Shown in pieces: positions 32,753 through 46,029 of a stretch of DNA of 60,000 bases; position 1 is the first letter of the stretch; the number at the start of each line of letters is the position of its first letter. Source of the DNA: Lineus longissimus (lineage: Eukaryota; Nemertea; Pilidiophora; Heteronemertea; Lineidae). Where the stretch lies: positions 12,338,501-12,398,500 of the forward strand of contig NC_088320.1 in assembly GCF_910592395.1 (NCBI RefSeq). Reading direction: 5' to 3'. The position numbers and the translations under genes were made by a program. A model generated the notes under the pieces. That model was not told the DNA's origin. It saw only the letters and a program-made list of their open reading frames with translations, and did not search any database.

Positions 32753-34290
32753 GCCTGTCCTATAGGGCTAGGCTATGGTTTTTGTCTTTTTTACAGCTAC
32801 AGTACAGCCATGCACAGCGCAGTGTACAGACAGTACAGGATTGCAAACCAAAAACATGAGCATTGCTGCGTAACAAAACTGCAGTGGAATTCATACTACG
32901 ATGTCATAATGTGACTTTCAAAATAATTGTAAACAAACGTAGCCTAAATGGCGAAATTTGTTGCAAAATTGCCAACCACAACATCTCAGGGACCGTAGCC
33001 AAAATGGCCGACGGCGAATTCTCCGGTCGCTAGCGCAGTCCATAAACAAGCATCAATTTCACCAACTTTGGGCGCAAGCTTGGTCATCAAAGTTACAGAA
33101 CTGTTAGAAATACATCCAAACAACATATATATACAGTTAAAAGTGCATAAAAATCCCGTTTCAACCTCCGGCCGCTACCTTTTTTTCTCCGCCAGACGCC
33201 GGGCCCTACCGGTCGTTATTTAGTGCGACCGCCACCAGAGTGTTTATCACGATCTTTCGCCGTTTTAATAGCGCGTTTTAGGCAGATTAATCAATTATTA
33301 CATGCATGCATTATATATCACCGAAATGATAATTGCGTAGGCTATTTGAAACTAAGTTCAGATATTATTTTTGATCTTTAAATTGAATTTAGGCGAGTGA
33401 TTTTTGACACCCGGTCGACATATCAGGACTTGCAAAATTCACGCGAGATCGCTTGCATCATCGGCACGTTTGAAAACCGAATTTCACAAATTCCACAAAT
33501 ATTTATCACATACCATATGTATCACCACAAAGGTAACTCTCTAGACTATTTGAAACCAAGTTCAGATACTTATTTTCACAAAAATTCGAAGCTATGCAAG
33601 CGATTTTTCAGTGGTAGAGATCGACGGAAACAAATTTCTCGCTCTAAAATGACATGAGACGAGCACCAACTTTCGCTAATTTGTGCACAAAATTTCCGCA
33701 ATATTATAAAAAACTATCGATAAATCTGAATTATATAGACTCTTTTCAGTACCTAAACAAATTTCAGGTACATGGTCATGTTGATTAAAAGAGTATCAAC
33801 CGATTGAACATGAGAAAGTTCACTCATCTTCATTGAAGCAGCGACTACCGCCATTTTTAAATGGTGGCATCTCTTCTATCGATCGGCCAATCAGCGGCAC
33901 TGCTTGCAAAAAGTTGAGCCACCGCCAAATTTGAAATCGCCAAAATTCAGTCAATGTGCCTGCAGCGCCAACTGGCGGTGAAAACCATATTAATTCCATT
34001 AAAAGTAAAAAATGAAAAAATATTAAAAAATATTCAGCCACATTTGAAAACAATATTTGCTCTGTGGACCGAGGTAAAAAGGGAAAGAAATCTACACGCG
34101 AAATGACCTCATTCTCTTAATACAGGTCGGATCGCGCTGATTTTTCGTTTTTTGAGTTCACCTTGGGCAACTCCTAATTTAGCACCGTCAACGAAGTGGC
34201 TAGGCCTTCCCAATCAGAAATGTCCAATTTTGTCCACAGATGGGTCCCTAGATGGATGGATTGCAGGACGGACACCATTTGAACAGCTAT
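32753..34290. other. Non-coding part of element G (left arm; right arm about 54641-56178)
   Basis: No gene seen. Two related blocks share CTATTTGAAAC and AAGTTCAGATA (33337-33400 and 33540-33610). A more GC-rich patch (CGCCGGGCCCTACCGG) lies near 33195. Confidence 0.45.
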
Positions 34291-34349
34291 TCTACTAGCT
34301 CCGCTGACTTTGTCAGCTGAGCTAAAAATTCAAAATTTGCTTGTTAATC

Positions 34350-34535
34350 AATTGATGCAGATAAAATTCAAAATAATATTCATTATCAACGAGAGAAGAA
34401 ATTGGTTTAACATGTTAAAATGCAGATAAAATTCTGCATTATCAACGAAAGAAGAAATTGGTTTAACATGTTAAAACGCAGATAAAATTCTGCATTATCA
34501 ACGAGAGAAGAAATTGGTTTAACATGTTAAATTTT
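34350..34535. repeat. Three-unit tandem repeat of about 64 bp (left arm; right arm about 54396-54581)
   Basis: Units contain GCAGATAAAATTC, ATTATCAACGA and GAAGAAATTGGTTTAACATG. The three units differ at a few bases. The repeat sits just outside the 5' end of element G. Confidence 0.85.
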
Positions 34536-34723
34536 AAAACGCATTTAGGTTTTTTAAAAAATCGTGAAAAACTTTCCTGTCTATAGTATTGTCAGTAATA
34601 CGGCAGGAATGCCAATGCATCAACTTGATACCCATATAAATTCTATAAATCTTAAAGCGTTATGTCTCGACCGTATAAAGTGGACCAGCCTTTGGCAACT
34701 TAACGCACTTCGTGTCCACTTAA

Positions 34724-35255
<532 letters not shown>

Positions 35256-35621
35256 TTAATAGAGTAAAAAACCATTGAAGTCAACTTAACTGAGGGTGAC
35301 TAAAAGTACCCATATATGTTGGAACACAACTTACAGTCTGTGTTTGAACACTCGAATTATTGCAGTGATGTGGGTAAATGCATTAATTGATCTTGACCCA
35401 CTGGCTGTTCGCTAATCAGTCCAGTTGTTTTTAAGATAGTCACATGAGCAGGGACAAACAGGAATGTGCATACGAAGAGGCCTTGATTACAGTATTCATA
35501 TAATATGACCAGCAAGCTTAGCCAAAGTTGTCAAAATGTAAACCAAGTGCTTTCGATCCTCTGCACATAACATATCATACGGCCTAGTGTAAAAAATGTT
35601 CGCCTTGTGTGAAGGACTTAC

Positions 35622-38600
35622 TTCACTTGTCTCCTCAAGCAGCTCTTGCAGGTGCTCTTTCTTCATCCTTAGACAAGTAAGACTGACCTATAAAATAGGA
35701 AGAAAAAAACATTTAATCGACACCTACACCTACCCTATTGTCCCGGAGTCTAAAGGTTAGTGAAATCAAGCAAGAATGGGCGTTGGCCTCTGTGATGATC
35801 TGAACGACTTTAGATGTGTCTTTTAGGCATGAGCAATAGCATAAATTCTCGCGACCAGCACTATGGGCGTCGTTATGCAGTTCAGCTTTAATACTTAAGA
35901 AGGGGCTTGCGGATTGGTTTGCAACATCAACTGTTTGCCATCTAGGGAGCACTGAGGTTATGGTACAAAAAAATCAGGTTCTTTCGTGAGAGATCCATTT
36001 CTCATTTTTCCAAATACTGTCCTTCTCTGGGGCAGTTACTCTAAAGTTAGAAGGTTACAGTCCTAAACTATGCAAGATTAATGACCAGAGAGCACAAAAA
36101 ATACTACTGTCCATCAATTTTTTATGAGTGTAGAAGGATTCAGGACAATAGTTCTGGTGGTTATATAACGGATGATGCACAACGCCTCAGAACACCATAT
36201 CATATCATATAGTCACAGGCTAGTTTTGCAAAAAATATTTACCTTTGTTGCCTGGATGACCAAACCAAAGATAAGGTTGTCGTTGTTATAACCTTTCACA
36301 GCTGAAAATGGAAGCTCAACTAATAACTCGGCAGCATGCTGTCCACGAAGATCACTTGAAAATGTGTTTTTCAGTTTGTCAAGACGACGTCGCTTTATCA
36401 AGTTATCTCCTGCTGCATCAGATTGTTCTTCCTGATCTTTCACTACACTCACAGTGCGTTTTTTCACCTGAATATAAATTAGAGGAAAAATGAACAGATT
36501 ATCTTCAACGAAAACTAGAATTGTCAGTTGAGCCTTGCCAGATGATATCTTCGATATCCAGACTGCACGAGAAATTTTCTCATTTGGTCAGGACCCTACA
36601 TTGTTGAAATACGTTTCTCTTTTGCAACACCTTCATTGTTGCTATTTCTGACGTCATAAATTTATTCATCATTTATTCTTAATGTTTTGTTGCATAAAGA
36701 GAATTTTAGAATTTTGTTGGTAAGGTAAAGTGGTACAATTATAGCCCCATTCAGTGTAGAAAACAGCCGACAGTACTGTAGCCTAATTGTACTGGGGGTA
36801 TATTTGTACCACCTTAGCTTTGTTACAGATATTTATTCAGAAATATTCATGATAGTATGAGACTTTTTCTATGTCTGAGGTAGCATCTGCAAAAAGTTAA
36901 AACACATATCTCTGCCAATGAGCTTTTTTTTTTGGGGGGGGGGCGTCTTCCTAGTTTAATGCATTTTCCTTGTGATCCAAATATCTTTGAAAATAAATAA
37001 GCTGCAGAAGTCAAGATGGTAAATTCATGAAGAGGAAGTTCATTGTTGTCATGGACAAAAGTGTGACATGTGACACTTATTGTGACAAGTTTCTGACAAG
37101 TGACCAATGATGAAATAGACTTTTCTTTTTTTCTCACCTCACCAACAGTGACGACAGAGATTTCATAACATCCCTTCAGTTTCATGTCTTCAACTTTCAG
37201 CATACGCAAATCAGGGATAGATTTCACATCATTACCACACACCCTCAAGGAACGGGGCATACATCCACCGGAACTGAAATAATAGCAAATAGTTCTTCTA
37301 CATCACATACAAAACGATTTGTGCGAAACTGCAATCAAAAGTCAAGGGAGTTTGGTTAACATTGGTTAGTTTTTTGGCCCCCAGCATCTTGGTGAACGAT
37401 GTCAACTACAGAAGGCCGTAGTGCTACAATTCAAGTGTTGGGAAATAGCATCTAAGGCATTCAGACTTTTTTTTCAAACACAAGTGGGGACACCCCCTCC
37501 AGTCCCACCCCCCTGCTCGGCCATTTGCCTCATTAGCTGCTCGACATATTAGTCCACTGATGATTGATGAGGCTCCAAATAATATAACATTCATGACACT
37601 GTTCTAAAGCTGTAGGGAATTTTTCATGCATAGTCAAGTAGACCAGGGACTTGTGTCCTCTTTTATGTTACGCTACATGTATTGTCATTGTATCCATTGT
37701 TGTCTTGCCTGTGTCGCTACTTTAGTGTAAGACTACAGTAACCTAGCAGAAATATAATCACGCAGAATCATCTTTTTCACAGACAGATCAGCCAAAAAAA
37801 GTTGATAAAAATATCAATCTACAAAGATTTGGCAGACTGACAATCAGGGGAATGTCCCTTACAATACACAGGTAAACAGCTATTTTCCTGGATTAAAGTT
37901 TGGTCCTTATAGAGTGACTTATGACTGCTGTTCTATTTGACTGCAGCAACAGAAGTACAGGAAATGTACTCATCTGATACAAAAAAGAATGAAACGGCCA
38001 GGGGCCATTGTGCTCACCGTATACATCTTTTAGTAGGCAGGATCATGCTTAGTTTAGAGGTGAATATGGTGAACACAATCAGGCATGAAGACTTTTTTTA
38101 GATGTGTATTGATGTCAAGTAATAAGACAGGGCAGTATATATAAGTTTATTATCCAACCAATAATTGTCTATGACATCAACAAGATCAATATCGTGTGAT
38201 TGCTAAGAGTCCCTGCAATAAAAAATTCATCGAAAAAAAGTCATTAATAAGCGAGATATTGCACGTCCTACTTTTTCAGTTTTGACCCCCTGGTGGCCAA
38301 ATCAAGAATCAGATCAGGCCAAAATTCGGTGTCAGAGATTATCTGATGTAGGGGGTTACATGTACCAACTTTCAAGTTCATAGCTTTAGCAGTTAAGAAA
38401 CGTGCCATAGTTACACTCGAACGGTCAATTTACGCCATTTGACCTCTGTGACCTAGAAAAGGAGGTCAAATCCAAAAATCATAGGAAATGTGATGTATCC
38501 TTGCTAGGAGTTCCTGCCATAAAATTTTATCGAAAACAATTCACTCAAATAGGCAAGATATTGCACTTCTTCCTTTTTCCGTTATGGCCCCCTGGTGGCC

Positions 38601-39625
38601 GAATAAAGAATCAGATCAGGCCAAAATTCGACATCAGACGTTATCTGATGTAGGGGGTTATATGCACCAAGTTTCAAGTTCATAGCTTTACTGGTTAAGA
38701 AACGTGCCATAGTTTACACTCTAACAGCCAATTTACGCTATATGACTTCTGTGACCTTGAAAAGTAGGTCAAATTGAAAACCCGTAAAATATGTGATGTA
38801 TTCTTCCAAACAGTACCTACCATAAGAATTTTATCGAAAACAAGTCACTTATAAGCGAGATATCACACTTTTTAGATTTCCACTTTTGGCCCCCTGGTGG
38901 CAAAGTTAGGAATCAGATCGAACCAAAATTCAGCGCCAGAGGCTATGTGATATAGGGGGTTATATGTACCAAGTTTCAAGTTCATAGCTTTAGTGGTTAA
39001 GAAACGTGCCATAGTTTACACTCTAATGGCCAATTTACGCCATATGACCTCTGTGACCTTGAAAAGTAGGCCAAATTGAAAACCCGTATAATATAAAATG
39101 TATATTTGCTATGAGTACCTACAACAAAAGTTTTATCGAAAACAAGTCACTTATAAGCGAGATATCACACTTTTTAGATTTCCACTTTTGGCCCCCTGGT
39201 GGCAAAGTTAGGAATCAGATCGAACCAAAATTCAGCACCAGAGGCTATGTGATATAGGGGGTTATATGTACCAAGTTTCAAGTTCATAGCTTTAGTGGTT
39301 AAGAAACGTGCCATAGTTTACACTCTAATGGCCAATTTACGCCATATGACCTCTGCGACCTTGAAAACAAGGTCAAATTAAAAACCCGTATAATATAAAA
39401 TGTATATTTGCTATGAGTACCTACAACAAAAGTTTTATCGAAAACAAGTCACTAATAAGCGAGATATCACACTTTTTAGATATCGACATTTGGCCCCCTG
39501 GTGGCCAAACAGAGAATCAGATCGGACCGAAAATCAGTGTCAGAGGTCAGCTGACCTAGGGCATTCTGTGTACAAAGTTTCAAGTTCATAGCCCTAGCAG
39601 TTAAGAAACGTGCCACTGTTAGGAT

Positions 39626-39656
<31 letters not shown>

Positions 39657-41791
39657 ACACAGCGCTATCGTATAGACTCCCCTTACGGTGAGCCAAAAAC
39701 TTACGGCAAATCAATTGATAGCATCTGTGTAAATGTACAGAAAAGCCAAGTGAAGGTCTGTTCATCAGGTTTTGCAGGTGGTTGGGCTAAACACATTTCA
39801 AAGATACTTTTCAGTCTTTTAAGGTATGCCATACATCCATGATATATCCAGTACCCTTGTTGATCCATGTTGCTGAAAAAGAATTTTAGAAAATAAAATG
39901 AATTATGAAGCACAGAACTGCCGTGTATTCATGTACAGGCTTGAAAATAAAGTGTACACTTGCATGACTTGTCAGCGAAGCCCGTTGACCTGGCTGATGG
40001 CCATTAGCGTGATCCCCTGGATAGGGCACATTTTGTTTCTCGCCATTTCTCATTCATTTTTGGCCCATTAGTAGATGCACAAAAAAAACCCTCAACCTTT
40101 TATTCAGTTGGTTTAGAAATAAACTGTAGAGCGGAAAATGTCCAAATTCAACGTACTAGTACCAGTAGTGCATTGACTACTTCAATGTATGTACAGCAGT
40201 CCAAAAGGATGGTGTCAGTGACTGTCACTCATTTACTTCTGAAAACGCACTGTCTAGAGGTACGGGAGCCGTATCCCTACTACATGCATGACATGTAGGT
40301 CAGAATGCTGAAGGTACAGCATTCTTCTGCGTTTCCCAAAATGTTTTTTTCTCTCAACTCAGACAAATGCGCCGAGTCACAGCTTAGAGTTTACACTAAG
40401 GCCACAGTGACAGTGCATGCATCTTTGATTATATAAGCTATCAATGGCTTTTTAGTACCCTGGGTGAATATGCTTTTGAAGTATAACATTAATGAAAGGT
40501 CCACTCCTAATCAAAGAGGGCGCTGTGGCCCAGTGAATACAGCATTGGTCTCAGACCCTGACGTCTCCGGTTCAAATCCCACAATGGTCACTTTTTTAAT
40601 TTTCTTCCTGAGATTTTTCTGCAGCTTTCTTCTAAATTTTGGGATGTTTCTTCAATGTTATAAGAAAAGACTGACTTTCAGTCAAAAAATTCTGAAAAAG
40701 CCTAAAGCCTGCAGCACACTAGCCGCCAACCTCGGCGTTTACAGGCATTTTTTTGGCGCAAGAGCCCTGAACGCCTGAAAAATCCCTAGTCTGCTACGAA
40801 CGGCGTCGGCGAACGCGACCCGACGCCACTTGCCGCAACTTAACGCCAAATATCCAACATGTTTGATTTTTGACGCGTGTCGCCGCGTTTGAACGCAAGA
40901 AGAAGCCAGGTGTGCTACGGATGGCCGCCTGACTGGGACCGGCGGGGAGGGTATAGCCAATCAGCTTGCGTCTTGATGTCACATGATTTCCCGCTGCATT
41001 GCCCAGGATGGGTTAAAGTGACATAAAAGACGCTACTGGACGCCAATTCTGGGCAGGTGTGCTCTGACCGGGATCCACTGGCCGCCAACTTTGACGTCAA
41101 GAGGCGTCAGCCGAACGCTTCTTGTCGCCAAACTTGGCGGCTAGTGTACTGCAGGCTTAATATAGCTTAATATTTTATATTGGCCTAGGCCTAGGCCTAT
41201 AGGCTGATCGAAATAGGGAGCAAAATGTTACCTTTTATCCATTATATATATTAGGAAGCTCATGCTTAATTTCAATTTTTCTGTGTCTTCGAAGTCCAGA
41301 TTTTCGATGTTGAACTTCTCGGGTAACCATTTAGTCATTTCTTCCTGTTTTTTGTTAATTTTTTCTTCCAGGTCTTGGTCGATCTTCACATTGGCCATTT
41401 CGAATATACTCTTATAGTCATCCTCGTCGTCAGCGCCAATGTGATTGTCAATGAATTCACTATCGTATTTTATGCGCAATAAATCCAGAGGAGACCCCAT
41501 AAGCACGTCCCCATCAGCCCACCAAGTATCATCCTTCCATAAACTGGCCGATGCTGGCAGTTTTATTGGACTTATTTTCTTCTTTCTCCCACCGAACACT
41601 TCAACTTCGCAATCTTGTGAAGAACACGAACTCGTTGCAGTGGTTTCATCCTCCACGCTTTTTTGTGAACACGATATCGGAGAAGACGGAGGTCCCGAAT
41701 CATCCGTCGGCTGATCCTGCGAGTCCGTAGCACTAGCAGTTCCTACTGTACGTTTTTTACCTATCTTTTTCGACACTGTACCATCATTCAT
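35622..41791 (-). CDS. Unrecognised multi-exon gene, left-arm copy (3' end not found)
   Basis: Minus-strand exons: 41791-41232, 39872-39705, 37273-37138, 36467-36243 and 35687-35622, giving 385 codons with agreeing phases (2, 2, 0, 0). The start is Met of MNDGTVSKKIGKKR, which has an A at -3. An upstream in-frame ATG twelve codons before it is an alternative. The first exon is Ser/Thr-rich then acidic (IGADDEDDYKSIFEMA) with a charged helix. Later exons are Lys-rich with an IKRRRLDKLK nuclear-type signal. I recognise no domain. Intron 1 holds a Harbinger-like MITE and a tRNA-like repeat, and intron 2 holds HINE-like copy E. The next exon would start in phase 0. Confidence 0.65.
37988..39694 (-). 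mobile_element. Helentron/HINE-like copy E, 1707 bp (left arm)
   Basis: The 5' end is GGCTCACCGT at 39694, then a short GAC repeat. Five central units of about 301 bp follow (AAACGTGCCATAG near 38398, 38699, 39001, 39301 and 39604), then a 3' tail with ACGGTGAGC and a GGCC hairpin ending TTTCATT at 37988. It lies in intron 2 of the unrecognised gene, immediately after the T-run that follows the splice donor. It is present in both arms. Confidence 0.85.
40515..40597 (+). repeat. tRNA-like SINE head with Pol III terminator (left arm; right arm 48870-48952, minus)
   Basis: Box A TGGCCCAGTGA (40526-40536), box B GGTTCAAATCC (40569-40579) and a six-T run at 40592-40597 are in correct order and spacing for an internal RNA polymerase III promoter. 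The T-stem does not pair, so it is not a functional tRNA gene. Confidence 0.5.
40706..41157. mobile_element. PIF/Harbinger-like MITE, 452 bp (left arm)
   Basis: Inverted ends AGCCTGCAGCACACTAGCCG and AGCCTGCAGTACACTAGCCG (reverse complement) are flanked by TAA on both sides (40703-40705 and 41158-41160), the 3-bp target duplication typical of PIF/Harbinger. It is GC-rich against AT-rich surroundings, has many GGCG/CGCC motifs and no transposase. Confidence 0.8.
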
Positions 41792-43140
41792 GTTTGGTGA
41801 ACACAGCAAGGTAACCCTCATCAACACACGAAAGTGATGAAGAAAGGCAATGTAGTCTTACGAAACAAGAGCATGAAGAGCGGAACAGCGAGTTCACCAT
41901 AATTCGAAATACCAAGCGAGGGGTTTGTTAATTTATGCAAGTTTCTCATATGAATCTATTTTTGTCCGTCATGTGACCTTCCTCGGCATTTTCGCGGCAA
42001 GTTCAGAATAGTCATGAGCTGAGCAACTGTTATTCGACGTGTAGGCAAATGTTGGACAGAGTAAGTCTACCATAAGAACCCAATTCTTAAAGGCACGATA
42101 AAGTTACGAAAAGCCGCAGTTGTAACTATATAAAGCGAGATATAAGAGACACCTATCGGAAAAATAAAGTCCTTGCCGTTATATTTTGGAACAAGACTGC
42201 CCATTCATATCGTTGGAAACCGCACGGATTTCAATCTCGAACACTATGTATTTGTTCTGTTTGGGAGAAACGGATATCTTAGGTCAACCCACTGGAAAAA
42301 TCCTTTTCAAATATCAAATAACTTTTCATTTTCATTTTATTTGATATCCCGACAAGTGAGGGTGGCTGTAATAAATTAGGCATTATTCAAATCGGTTGTC
42401 TTTCACATCAGACATATTTTCGTTAACGTCTTGATCTACATATATGGTAATTGATTTGTCCCCATAACTCGATTGTGGTCCCCATAATCAGGTAGGCCTA
42501 TAGGCCTACTGTCCCCCTAAACCAATTTAATGGTATACACAGGGGCTTTGATTTTTTACTTCTCTAATCATTGATGGTACACGTTTTGTCAATGGTTCCC
42601 ATAGGCCTTGCGATCCAATTGAAGAAGTATGAATATTTTGGAGTAAACCATTTTCCTGAATAAGTCTAGTTGCCATATGCGATATCACCGTACCCGTTGC
42701 CATTATTACCGCATACCGCATTTTTTTATGCCCGAATTATTACACTGTCGTCATGAAGCTATAACCCAAATTAAATTGTTAACCACCTTGCACACCGCGC
42801 TGAACCCAGTGTTGGAGAGAACCTGTTTGGCACCAAATGTCTGTTCAATATTTAAACCATGTTGAAAAACGACGTTCAGTCAAAAAATGACATTTCTCTA
42901 TAGAAACCTTCAAATTGGATGAAAACTTTTAATCCAAAAGACCAACTTCGGCGACTGGGCAAGGTCTTTATGGCACCTTACCCAGTTGAATGATCCAGTG
43001 CACTACGTTAGGAAGTATTAGGAACATATCAAACCTTTACAGTAACTAACGATGTTATAGGGGGACATATACAAAATGACCCAATTACTTAGGGGGACTT
43101 GATGTCAAGGCCATCAGAGGACACGCAACTCACTAAAAAG
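41792..43140. other. Intergenic between the two minus-strand genes (left arm; right arm 46327-47675)
   Basis: No exon found. It probably holds the promoter of the unrecognised gene next to 41791. A small repeat of GTCCCCATAA-type phrases and palindromic AGGCCTATAGGCCT lies near 42460-42515. Open frames of 60-70 codons here show no splice context. Confidence 0.45.
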
Positions 43141-46029
43141 TTATGGACAAAAGTCCACCTTATCGTTGAAAACACGAATATGAAAACAGGTGTAGATACT
43201 GCAACACAATGCATTCATTCGTCCTCTGGGGTAATCTACACCCACATATACACTGTTGGGACGCTTAAGCTGGCTAACAACAAAAGGCACTTAGCTCGGT
43301 AAAAAATGTAAGAACACCTAACTGATGGTGAACGTGTATGCGTATATGTACATGTACATCAGATGTACTTTTTTCAATGAAAGTCATTCAATTCTTTATC
43401 AAAAATACATGAAATCTTACTCAGTTCGCCGGAATTTCAATGATGGAATGACATCCAGTAGCCGTTTTAGGTCAGAATAGCTAGTCATTGGCAGGTTTTC
43501 TTTGATGATGAGTCCAGATGGCAAACCCTCAACCAACAACTTCTTGCTCGCATGCATGCTGTAAGGGAAGCGAGCTGTAGATTTTGTGCTGTTGGCTGCA
43601 AGAAAAAAATATGAAGTCACACATCTGCAAAACGTGATGATAACAATCACAAAGCATCTTTTTGTGTTCAGCGACGGCGTGAAAAATCGCACAAATATTT
43701 ATTAAGCAAGTACATATTTAGAAAAATTCCGATTCAATAAGGCTAATCTTATGGAAAATACTTGGTCTCATAATGTCAAAGAATGGTGATCCAAAATTGG
43801 TGACAAACATTCTTACCATATGCCTGATTAAGTGCATTCCGCACTTGTTTCATGAGATCACCCCTACTTAGCACGGCTTCTTTCTCATGAGTAATAGTGG
43901 AAGCACCTGTAACAACCAATAAAAGTAAAAGAAAAGAAAAAGGGATTTAGAATTGATCAAAGCCATTGCTCTGCACATCCAAGCAAAAACACGAGTGTTT
44001 CTGATATGAACACATGATTGAACACACTACATACGTAGGCATCCAAGTTGACGCGTAAAGGCGGCAGTGAATTTTAAAGTGTACATGTCGTAGTGAAAGC
44101 CCACCACACCCTGTCAGGGTGCTAAAAAAACTATGCACCCTAACCCTATTTCAAATAAGACATCAAATTAACAACTCACCTCGATAAGAAATGATCACAC
44201 GGTAAACAAAATGTCTTACCTATTTGACAATCAGATCTGAACTTGTTCAGAATATTTGTATTTTGCATGGCAAATGTTTGGCCTTTCTGGCTTCCTGCCA
44301 CATATTCCTCACTGCTGATTACATCAATGCATACAGCAAAGGTCTGCACACCAAGGGACTCTAGTTCAGTAGCCTGGAAAGCAAAATAATATACAATAAT
44401 ATACAAAAACCAAGAGTTAGTCATGCACATCAAAGAAATATATGTACATCATAAAATGTCCCAGTCTCACAAGAGACACTCATCGCAATCTGTTGTCATT
44501 ATTGCATGGACTATGTGACTATCCAACTATAATGGCAAGGCACTGAGTGGCTCTCGTGGGACTCTACTGTAAAATCATTACCAGTTTATGTTACACAAAC
44601 AAATCTTCCTAAATTCTCAGTTTGATAAAAACCTTTTAAAACATTTATATTAGAAACAGGCAAATGACAAGATGGCACCAGAGCCGGGCTAAGCGCAGTT
44701 GCCTTAATCCTGGTGAAGGCACCTTTTTTCAGAGGTGGGACAAACGTGTCCTACATTTTTGTCGACGTTGTAGATGCGCACAGAAATGAATCAATAGCCT
44801 TCCTTAATTGAAAATTTCACTTACAGTGGTTAGCATCTGCCTCCACAGGTGACGAACTTTGGCACACCTCTCTCTCTCATTAGTGGGTGAAAGAGTAATG
44901 TTACTCCTCTTTTCTTTCAAAGAAGCCTTAGCCTCATCGGAGAGGGACTTCCACTCTTCACTCCAAGAGCGAAATTGTTCGCTAGGATTAAGGCCTGTAA
45001 GTTGAAACATTGTATCACTATGCAGATAGATTTTTAAGAAGGGCAATGATTATGAAGTATCAATATGAAAAACCATGGTGACTAACAAATACCAGTAAGT
45101 TTATGTAACACCATACCATATGTTTCCTTTGGGTATAGGAAAGGATGAGGAAAAATTTAAGTAAATTAGTGCATTCAGCACATGAACAGATCATACAGCA
45201 CCCAACATTCCAGAAAGGAGTAAAACATTGGTACGTACAAGGAGGTAAATTGCAATTTACAGTCATGTTCACTGGTATTGCAACGTCATTTTGTTATACA
45301 TGTGAGGGTGAGGCACCATGTTTTAGAGAAAGTGTTTAAGGTGCCTATATTCAACAATGAATGTAAATTACATGAAACTCACCAGATATGAACAAATTTG
45401 CCTACCTTTCATCGTTTTCTTACAATCCTTCACAAAAAGGTTGTATACACTCGGAACTCGCTGCTTAAGCGCTTTTGGCCTTGCACTTGAAGACGGATTG
45501 CCAAGGGTCTTTCGTCTGTGATTTTCGATAAAGTCCTGAAAAAAGAACAGAGTGACATTGATCGAACAATAACAGCATCAAGAACAACAGAAGATATCTT
45601 CAGTTTTTTATGATGCATGACTGTAACATAAGGCTGCCCTGGCATGAAGGTACTTGTACTGCACATTGACATTGCATGAAATGCCTCACTAGCCTGTATT
45701 GCCAAGGTGTACTGCCAAAGGGTATTCTTGAGCCCCTGCCTGTGCCCTGCCTGTGTGAGTAAGTCACACAGTATTCTCACATTATGAGTGCCTGCCAATC
45801 ATTTTTATTCCAGTCCCCAAATTAAAATTCATTCCATCAAATAACAAACTATAGGCCCAGTCTGCTTTCACATTACACAAGGATTTCAACACTGTTTCAA
45901 TCATTACCTTCACTTTTTCGAACGTCAACTGCAGTTGCCCAGCTAATTCGTGAATTTTGGGGTGATTTTCCTTCTTTGTGGTGGTAAGTCCATTGTCAAA
46001 ATTTTCAAGGAGGACATTTCTCTGCTCTT
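43141..46029 (-). CDS. Homeodomain-like plus HMG-box-like protein (5' part lost in the gap)
   Basis: Minus-strand exons: 46029-45908 (cut by the gap), 45535-45406, 44994-44825, 44373-44220, 43906-43817, 43595-43421 and 43273-43141 (ends TAA). They give 323 residues with agreeing phases. The first visible exon and the start of the second form a homeodomain-like helix set (IHELAGQLQLTFEKVK then DFIENHRRK, like VKxWFxNRRxK). The intron falls at the well-known 46/47 homeobox intron position. An HMG-box-like stretch follows (VPSVYNLFVKDCKK ... SWSEEWKSLSDEAKASLKEK). The rest is unrecognised. A nuclear DNA-binding role is inferred. The last exon lies inside the duplicated arm; the others are single copy. 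The last exon is the least certain. Confidence 0.6.

Noticed and set aside
36500-36520. Second possible Helitron 3' end (AATTCTAG followed by T on the minus strand)
   Set aside because: No stable hairpin at the required short distance from CTAG. The nearest palindrome is about 30 nt away.
42527-42865. 60-64 codon frames (also 46602-46940)
   Set aside because: Overlapping frames on both strands with no splice context, domain or biased composition.
43338-46029. Single-copy segment as a natural hairpin loop of a genomic palindrome
   Set aside because: Not excluded, but the exact 100-N gap and the truncated gene copy at its border make an assembly join more likely.
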